A stretch of DNA of 64,000 bases from Budorcas taxicolor (Eukaryota; Chordata; Mammalia; Artiodactyla; Bovidae): positions 156,846,004 to 156,910,003 of the forward strand of contig NC_068911.1 of assembly GCF_023091745.1 (NCBI RefSeq), written 5' to 3'. Positions 56,326 to 64,000 of this stretch are shown here, one piece after another; the stretch's first letter is position 1, and each line of letters starts with the position of its first letter. The notes beneath the pieces were generated by a model. The model was not told the origin of the DNA. It ran no database searches and saw nothing but the letters and a program-made list of their open reading frames with translations. The position numbers and the translations under genes were made by a program.

Positions 56326-58859
56326 CTGCCTGAGAGGACTTTCCCACTTTCCAATGTAGTGTCAGAATGTAGAATGTACTCTGTGATGCTTTGGGGGAAT
56401 TGACAAAAAGCAAATATTCTCAATGACTCAATGCCAGATAAGCACACAAGATCACATGGAACATGATCTTCCAGGTGCTGTAACATCAGAGAAAAGAGCA
56501 TTTTGCCTCAGGAGGTAGCATCCCCAGACAGTGACATGCACGTGGATGCTAACAGGGCCAAGGAGGGCTAAAGAGAACCCAGAGAAACCTAGAAGTGAAA
56601 ACACACCTAGATAAAAGTCTCACTTCACAGTCTTTCTTGCAGAAAGTTCTGGTCACGTGATTAGACTCTGGTCAGCACCACTACAATGGATATTGTGTGT
56701 TAAATGCACATGAAGTGTCCTTAAATGGAGCATGTGCTCGTCCCTTCTTTCTGCCAGCGGGAATGCGGACACCCTGATTGGGACTGAGCTGCCATCTTGG
56801 ATTCATGTCTGACGACCTCACTGCTTCTTGAACTTGAAGGCATAACATTTTCACTTATTCAAGATTCTTCTCATTCAAGATTTGTGGAAGAGGAGGCATC
56901 TATACAGGCAGAGTGAATTTAGGAACAAAGAACAGTTCCAGGTGAATACCACAAAGGAACACACCCTGTCATTTTGAAGAAAAACAATGATCACCAATGT
57001 TCTCATGGCTTCTGATGGGGTTATACTGTCTTTAGGCTTCTCCCAGAGATGTGTGTATAACCTTAGTCTCATGTGGTGTAGAGCTACAGTCAAAACTGAC
57101 TAGTGAAGGGGATAGGATGGCGATTATGAAGTTGACTGATCAGTTTTGGGGGGAGGGCTTCTTGGAATAGTCAAGGAGACAAGATGACTCTGAAGACCCA
57201 CCTCCTGAATCCATTTTACCATTTGAAGGTGGATTTGAATTAACAAATACCCCATGAAAAGTTTCCAATACATTAGTCATCCATACTTCAGTGATAATTG
57301 CTTTCATCAAACCAATGATTAGCAGAAATTGACATCAAAGGAATGGAGGTTGCAGTGGTGAAGAGAAAATGATGGTGGCTTTTTGGGAGAAGACAGGCTC
57401 GGATGGGACTTGGTGCTTCAGAGTCTGCAGAGCTGGAAGGAGAGGAATAGGAGGAAACTTGATCTACTTCCTAGTTTGGCTCAGGGCTTCATCAGGGCCA
57501 TTGTGCACTGAATATCACCTCCATGCTGCCCTGGCACTTCTTTGGTGCCTTGGAATGCCAGAGCTGCCACATCAGAACCTGTCCAGAGGCTGGACATCAT
57601 GGCCTATTCTGGGCTGGCCTGGGCCCACAATGGTAGTGAGTGCTACCCACGTTTAGTGAGTGCTATTAGTAAGGAAGCTGAAGATCAGTAGATTTAGGTA
57701 ATCCACACTGGTCGCAAATAACCAAGATGCCATTGGGTTGGAGCCCAAAATACAGATATCTATCCAGCTTCCCCTCACTCCTTCCAGTAGTTAGAGGAAA
57801 CTTGAGAAACAGCAGAGGCTGAGAAGTGCCTACATTCTGCTGCAGAAGGACACAGAGACAGCCAGGCCTCTCCTCTCACTTGACCTCTGCCCCCTGGTCT
57901 CCTCACTTCTTCCCCCTTCACCTTTTCTGTCATTCTTGGGAATTTTCAGTGCTTTCCAAAGCTGGCTGCTTTGGGAATATTTTAAAATAAGAATTCAGAC
58001 CCCATGCCCAAGAGACTCTATTCTGATGGCTTTGGTAACTGTGGTGTGCAGACCAGGCTGAAGCTAGGAAGGGATTGCATGTGGGAGAAGCCTCAGACAT
58101 CATCTCAGATGCAAAGCCTCTAGGTGTGCAAATCTTTGATGATCCCCAAAACACCACCCCTGTGGAAGGCCAATGGGATGGATTGAGAGAAATGCTATCT
58201 TGTTTGGTGGCTGACTATGGAGATTTAATTATTTCAACAGACCTAGAGAACAAACATTCCTTAAAATGCATCCTATTTTTTTTTTTTTAAAGTCTATTCC
58301 ACTAGGATAATAGGGAAGCCACTGTGATGACTTAGGAAAACACAGAACAGTAGGTGAAGTTTGCCTTGGTCTGTCTTCTTTGCTTTCCTTTGAACAGGTG
58401 CCCTGGACTCTAATTCGGTCCCATAGGCACTCTGTAGGTGGATTCCCTCACCTTTTCCCAACCACGTGCTTTATAGGTAATGCATCTTCCTCCTCTCTCC
58501 ACCTTCTTCACCACTAGACTCATCTTAAATTCAAATATCCTCATGTTTGCTTAGGTCAAGAGAGCAGTCACTCTCAAAGCAAACTAATAAGTGAATGATG
58601 ACCTTTGAGAGACTGGAGACTTCATATTTCCCTGGAGGGTACCACATTTCCTGACCTTTCTTTCACCTCTGTTTCCTTATAGAGTTGGTCCTATGATCTT
58701 AGTAAGAGATCATACGCTAAGGAATTCAATAATTCCCTTGAGGAGAATCAAAACTGAAACAACTACAACACAAGAAGCTTGGTACTTTTGAAGTCTAGCT
58801 ATTGGTGATGGAAAATGAAAGCAAAGACTGGACAACAAGCCAATTTTTCGGTGTCACTA
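56326..58859. other. Unassigned sequence, 2.5 kb
   Basis: 57.94-58.08 kb ('agactctattctgatggctt', 'ggtgtgcagaccaggctgaa') may be a MER5-like or other hAT relic. I find no exon or RNA gene. The 95-codon frame at 57,369-57,656 has no domain. A 12-base T-run lies near 58,278. Confidence 0.4.
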
Positions 58860-61164
58860 TGAATCTATTCAGTCAGTTCAGTCACTCAGTTGTGTCTGAC
58901 TCTTTGCGACCCCATGGACTGCAGCACCCAGGCCTCCCTGTCCATCACTGACTCCCAGAGCTTGCTCAAATTCATGTCCATTGAGTCGGTGATGCCATCC
59001 AGCCATCTCATCCTCTGTCATCCCCTCCTCCTCCAACCTTCAATCTTTCCCAGCACCAGGTTCTTTTCAAATAAGTCAGCTCTCCGCATCAGGTGGCCAA
59101 AGGATTGGAGTTTCAGCTTCAGCATCAGTCCTTCCAATGAACATTCAGGACTGATTTCCTTGAGGATGGACTGATTGAATCTCCTTGCAGTCCAAGGGAT
59201 TCTCAAGAGTCTTCTCCAACTCCACAGTTCAAAAGCATCAGTTCTTCAGCACTCAGCTTTCTTTATAGTCCAACTCTCATATCCAAACATGAGTACTGGA
59301 AAAACCATAGCTTTGACTAGATGGACCTTTGTTGGCAAAGTAATGTCTGCTTTTTAGTATGCTGTTCAAGTTGGTCATAGCTTTTCTTCTAAGGAGCAAG
59401 CGTCTTTTTATTTCATGGCTGCAGTCACCATCTGATTTTGGAGACCCCCAAAATAAAGTTTGTCACTGTTTCCATTGTTTCCCCATTTATTTGCCATGAA
59501 GCGATGAAATCAGATGCCACGATCTTAGTTTTCTGAATGTTGAGTTTTAAGCCAACTTTTACACTCTCCTCTTTCACTTTCATCTTCACTGTCACCCATA
59601 AGGGTGGTGTCATCTGCATATCTGAGGTTAGTGGTATTTATCCTGGCAGTCTTGATTCCAGCTTGTGCTTCATCCAGCCTGGTATTTCACATGTACTCTG
59701 CATTTAAGTTAAATAAGCAGGATGACAATATACAGCTTTGACATATTCCTTTCCCAATTTGGAACCAGGCTGTTGTTTCATGTCCGGTTCTAACTGTTGC
59801 TTCTTGACCTGCATACAGATTTCTCAGAAGGCAGGTAAGGTGGTCTGGTATTCCCGTCTCTTTCAGAATTTTCCACAGTTTTCTGTGATCCACACAGTCA
59901 AAGGCTTTAGTGCAATCAATAAAGAAGAGTAGATGCTTTTCTGGAACTCTTGCTTTTTCGATGATCCAACAAATGTTGGCAATTTGATCTCTGGTTCCTC
60001 TGCCTTTTCTAAATCCAGCTTGAACATATAGATGTTCATGGTTCATATGCTATTGAAGCCTGGCTTGGAGAATTTTGAGCATTACTTTACTAGCGTGTGA
60101 GATGAGTGCAATTGTGCAGTAGTTTGAGCATTCTTTGGCATTGCCTTTCTTTGGCATTGGAATGAAAACTGACCTTTTCCAGTCCTGTGGCCACTGCTGA
60201 GTTTTCCAAATTTGCTGGCATATTGAGTGCAGCACTTTCACAGCATCATCTTTCAGGATTTGAAATAGCTCAGCTGTAATTCCATCATCTCCACTAGCTT
60301 TACTTGTAGTGATGCTTCCTAAGGCCCCCTTGAGTTCGTATTCCAGGATGTCTGATTCTAGGTGAGTGATCACACCATCGTGGTTATCTGGGTCATGATC
60401 TTTTTTGTCTAGTTCTTCTGTGTATTCTTGCCACCTCTTCTTCATATCTTCTGCTCATGTTAGGTCCATACCATTTCTGTCCTTTATTGTGTCCATCTCT
60501 GTGTGAAATGATCCCTTGGTATCGCCAATTTTCTTGAAGAGATCTCTAGTATTTCCCATTCTATTGTTTGCCTCTATTTCCTTGCACTGATCACTGAGGA
60601 AGGCTTTCTTATCTCTCCTTGCTATTTTTTGGAATGCTACATTCAAATGGGTATTTCTTTCCTTTTCTCCTTTGCCTTTAGCTTCTCTTTTTTTCTCAAC
60701 TATTTGTAAGGCCTTCTCAGACAACAATTTTGCCTTTTGGCATTTCTTTTTCTTGGGGATGGTCTTGATCACTGCCTCCTGTACATATCACGAACCTCTG
60801 TCTATAGTTCTTCAGGCACTCTATCATATCTAATCCCTTGAATTTTTTTTTTTTGTCACTTCCACTGTATAATTGTTAGGGATTTGATTTAGGTCATTCC
60901 TGAATGGTCTAGTGGTTTCCCCTTCTTTCTTCAATTTTAGTCTGAATCTGGTAATAAGGAGCTCATAATCTGAGCCACAGTCAGCTCCCGGTCTTGTTTT
61001 TGCTGACTGTATAGAGCTTCTCCATCTTTGGTTGCAAAGAACATAATCAATCTGATTTCAGTATTGACCATCTGGTGATGTCCATGTGTAGATTCTTCTC
61101 TTGTGTTGTTGGAAGAGGGTGTTTGCTATGAACAGCGTGTTCTCTTGGTAAAACTCTGAATCTA
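58860..61164 (-). mobile_element. BovB LINE, 5'-truncated, with TSD
   Basis: Body 58868-61156 (2.29 kb) between 8-bp repeats 'tgaatcta'. It runs from the tail to the middle of the endonuclease ('gttctcttggtaaaactc'). Internal damage includes a 13-base T-run near 60,841-60,853, small deletions and frameshifts. Confidence 0.95.
59425..60772 (-). pseudogene. BovB reverse transcriptase and linker remnants
   Basis: Three main frames in order on the minus strand: the linker (60,455-60,772: KARRDKKAFL-like region, NNRMGNTRDLFKKIGDTK), the RT N-part (60,050-60,445: LFQILKDDAVKVLHSICQQ, SVFIPMPKKGNAKECSNY) and the RT core (59,687-60,046: VQAGFRKGRGTRDQIANI, AFDCVDH, KGICQSC). The YADD codons are at plus-strand 59609-59620 but sit beyond a frame break. 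Note Ser for Gly in the KG.RQGC turn. Dead copy. Confidence 0.9.
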
Positions 61165-62077
61165 CTACCTTGAATTAATTTTTAATAAAATAATTAAATA
61201 TCGTGCTCTGTTTTAGCAATGTGGTATTTGTCTGTTAATGCACATGCATTTAAGGGTGGTAGAAAGATGAACAGAGTGCATCCCTATTCAAAGTCCAACT
61301 CTACTTAATGTAAGGATGCACGCTGTGATTTGGAGAAGGAAATGGCAACCCATTCCAGTATTCTTGCTGGAAAATTCTATGGACAGAGGAGCCTGATGGG
61401 CTGCAATCCATGGGGTTGCATAGAGTCAGACATGACTGAGCACACACCCTGTTTTAGGGGTATCAGGAGCTTTTCTTTATGATCACAGAATGTCAGACAA
61501 AGAAGGGACTTTTCAGAGTGTAGGCTGATAGCAAAATTAGTTTGCCATCTCTGAGCACCCCTGCCAGCTCACAGGAGAGAAAGGTAGCTCTGATGATTGC
61601 TATGCATTAAGGGCTGGGGAGAGAGATGAACCATTTTCAGAACAAATGAAAAAGACCTGATATTGAATGCCCTCCAGAGTTTCCTTCCTGTGCCCTTGAA
61701 TAATCAGCAAAATTGAATCAATTGCTGGTGGCCAAGTATCCTAATGATATTCACAACAAGAGATGTTCAGTACTCCATTTATGGAGAACGTCTTCAGAGC
61801 TCAGGGGACCAGCTGTTCCCCACCATCATTCTTTGTTCAATATACACCACCCTAGATGGTGAGAAAGGCCAAATAAAAGTCCCTAGAATCCTCATTCAGC
61901 TAACAGAGAAACTGCAGGAGTCAGAACAAGTTCACACACATTGTTGGGTAAGACTTTTTTGTGACTGTTAGGCAACAGTAAGATGCTCTTTCAATTTTTG
62001 CCTACTGGGTGCTCCAATCTCTGTATATCCATAGCCTTTCTCCACTTGGCTGTTGTGATCTTGGACATCATAACAGC
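61165..62077. other. Unassigned, with one Bov-A
   Basis: Apart from the Bov-A at 61,330-61,448 I recognise nothing. The 75-codon frame at 61,744-61,971 has no known domain. Confidence 0.4.
61330..61448 (+). mobile_element. Bov-A SINE unit, headless
   Basis: 'ttggagaaggaaatggcaac' through 'cagaggagcctgatgggctg' to 'gagtcagacatgactgagca'. Confidence 0.88.
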
Positions 62078-63359
62078 TGAGAGTCCGCTGGTGCCGGGAG
62101 CCAGCGTGAGGAACTCCGCCCATGGCAAACGTCATGAGGAAGGAGGCTTCGGCATACGCAAAGGCGGGATCGAGCCTCAGGAAACCCCCTGTTCCTGAGC
62201 ATCTGCCCCCAAAACCAGAGTCTGTTATGCTCTCACCTACACCTCTGACTTTACAGAGGGCTCTCCCCCATCACCATTTCTCTCGGAGAAGGAGCTAACT
62301 TGCAGCTCCAGTTAATAAAAATTTCTGAGCATGACAAGAATGTTTCAACTTACAAACTCCTCTGAAGTTTCTCTAGCCTGCCTGAGCGGGTTTGTCCGGC
62401 CAAATGTGATTGTTTACAGCCTCCCAACCGTGAGAGGCACGAGATGCTTTAAAACTTTCTAAATACAGACTCTTTTGAGAAGTTAGAAAATTATTAGTAT
62501 AGTATAATGGATTGATTAGAAATTATATTGTTGAAGGGTTTTTCATTTATTGAGCCAATATTTGCTGCTAAATCTCCATATTCCCTGCCCTTATAATGAA
62601 TATAACTAGCATATAGGAAAAATAAGTATTAACCTTTAAGATTAATCATGTTAAACCTTAGGCTAAGTAAATTCCTTTCTTGATTGTAACCCACTACACC
62701 CTCACCCTATAGGAATGCAACTTTATTTGGAGGGTGGTGCTTGATTTAAGAAAAAAAAATCACCCCTGGAAAAAATAAGTTTTCTGGTTGGCTGACCGTT
62801 ATCAGAAAGGGCCATAAAATGTCAGCAGGCCTCATGGCCAGAAGATGATGTAAAACCCATAAGACCTTTGTATAATTTTATATGAAGCACCTGATTTTGA
62901 CAAGGGTCAGGTCTGCTGACCCCCACGTGACTCTGTATTCATCCCTATGTATAACAAAAAGTGTATAAGCAAACCTGAAAAATAAAGAAATGGGATCAGT
63001 TTCTGGAAAGACTGATTCCCCCATGTCATTCTTTCTTTCCCCTTCTGGCTGAATTCCCATCTGAAATGTGGGTACTCACCAAGCCTGCTAATTTTGCCTG
63101 GGCTTCTAAGATTGGACCGAGGAGGCCTCAGTGCCTCCTCTCCTTCGGGAGAATGGAAAGACGCCTGTGGCCTACGTAGGTGGTGATTGGTATTCCACGT
63201 AAACCAAGTTATTCAGCCTCTTTTTCTCCACTAATTTTCCTACTACACTATTCTTTTCTAATCTCTCTTTATATCTGTAATTAAATAAGTTTTCTCCTAG
63301 GCCGCCGATTCCATCTCCCCTTCAAATTACCCTGGATCCACTGGGGCTGGACCCCGGCA
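62078..63359 (+). mobile_element. Solo LTR, ERVK-like (BTLTR1 type)
   Basis: About 1.28 kb. It begins near 'tgagagtccgctggtgccgg' and ends near 'ctggaccccggca'. The features 'gccagcgtgaggaactccgc', 'ctcagtgcctcctctccttc' and 'ccctggatccactggggctg' recall the bovine BTLTR1 family. 'aataaag' at about 62,981 fits the polyadenylation signal in plus orientation, with 'ttatatgaagcacctg' upstream as a possible TATA region. No gag, pol or env, primer-binding site or second LTR follows, so it is a solo LTR left by LTR-LTR recombination, or a fragment. I could not confirm a TSD. Confidence 0.85.
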
Positions 63360-63967
63360 TACTGTCAACTCACTTCCTCCGTGACTCACCTTTAACTGCC
63401 TGCATGTACTCCCTTGTGACACTCACTCTCTGAAAGGCTGGCCCCACCGTGCAAGTTTTTATTTTTAATCCAAACATTCCCCTAAATCACGAGGCACTAG
63501 ATTTCTTCCCCTCCACTGTCCACATTTTTATTGGGAACCTGTGTTTATAATAAAGCTATTGTTTAGGAGCATAATGAAAATGGGCCCAAAGCACAAAACC
63601 TATGGAGTTTAAGTTCAACTGCCCAATCGTAAGGTGGGAGCTCAGTCTGTTCTTGGACCCTCTTGATGTTGGACGGACAGAGTTATGGATTTTGAAAGAC
63701 AGTGTTTTGACTTGGCTTTGTGTCAGGCTCCAGCCTGCAGAGGATGTTTCTGGAGGCCTGACAGCCATAGTAGAGTCCTGGGTTGCTGGTGTTGGGAAAA
63801 CAAACTAGGGCAAGAGAGACTTCCCTCACCCATTGCTTTTTTATCAGACGAACTTGTAATGAAAACTTTTCCCTTTATGCTACGTTTTATCCTTCTCAAA
63901 GTATGTTTACATACAGCACCCCTCATCTGCTACTGCCATGAGTTGGCATAAAGAGGATGAAAGTGTG
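63360..63967. other. Unassigned sequence
   Basis: No repeat or exon recognised. The overlapping frames at 63.56-63.95 kb on both strands show no known domain. Confidence 0.4.
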
Positions 63968-64000
63968 TGGGGGCTTCAAAGGTGGCACCATGGTAAAGAA
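63968..64000 (+). mobile_element. Start of a Bov-tA SINE, cut by the window edge
   Basis: 'gggggcttcaaaggtggcac' then 'catggtaaagaa' matches the tRNA-derived head of Bov-tA. The rest lies outside. Confidence 0.7.

Noticed and set aside
62078..63968. A full endogenous provirus
   Set aside because: Only one LTR is seen, with no primer-binding site, gag, pol, env or second LTR in the window.
1..64000. A new multi-gene biological system
   Set aside because: No host genes, operon-like gene sets or coordinated elements were found. The structure is explained by layered retrotransposon insertions.

Overview
This window looks like a gene-poor stretch of ruminant nuclear DNA, most likely from a bovid such as Bos or a close relative. 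The main evidence is the repeat content. Ruminant-typical BovB (RTE-type LINE), Bov-tA and Bov-A2 SINEs occur on both strands, with CHR-type tRNA-derived SINEs, L1 3' ends of the cattle type and one ERVK-like long terminal repeat of a type I recognise from cattle. All family names come from memory of the consensus sequences; no database was searched. I found no host protein-coding exon, no tRNA, rRNA or snRNA gene, and no CRISPR or prokaryotic operon. The open frames with recognisable content are broken retrotransposon reverse transcriptase or endonuclease fragments. The rest are short and resemble nothing I know.

Layout: 1-7.6 kb has old MaLR/MLT1-type LTR pieces, an L2 fragment, an L1 3' end with a (TA)n microsatellite, short BovB 3' ends and a Bov-tA with a Bov-A2 inside it. 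8.5-10 kb is a 1.46-kb BovB with a clear target-site duplication (TSD). 10-16.6 kb is mostly unique AT-rich DNA with an interrupted L1 end at 11.4-12.1 kb, a CHR-type SINE at 12.8 kb and a small GC-rich patch near 15.8 kb. 16.6-28 kb is unique DNA with scattered SINEs, L2 and MIR. 28.1-33.0 kb is an old antisense L1 broken by many later insertions nested several deep. 37.2-38.9 kb is an L1 inserted into a SINE, with an unusually long duplicated flank. 40.9-45.8 kb holds two BovB copies in opposite orientation, the minus-strand one near full length with its GC-rich 5' region. 48-49.4 kb is another TSD-flanked L1. 53.2-56.3 kb has L2 and other ancient repeats. 58.9-61.2 kb is a 2.29-kb BovB with a TSD. 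62.1-63.4 kb is an apparent solo LTR.

These parts do not work together as a system. They form a layered record of retrotransposition: MLT1, L2 and MIR oldest, then old L1, then CHR-type SINEs, then BovB, Bov-tA, Bov-A2 and cattle-type L1. BovB probably supplied the machinery for the Bov-tA and Bov-A2 SINEs, whose 3' ends match the BovB end; this is established family knowledge. The most useful observations are the four-level nest with matching TSDs, the L1 with an approximately 160-185 bp duplicated flank, the inverted BovB pair sharing unusual substitutions, and a 3'-transduction-like double poly(T) structure. I did not find a convincing new biological system.
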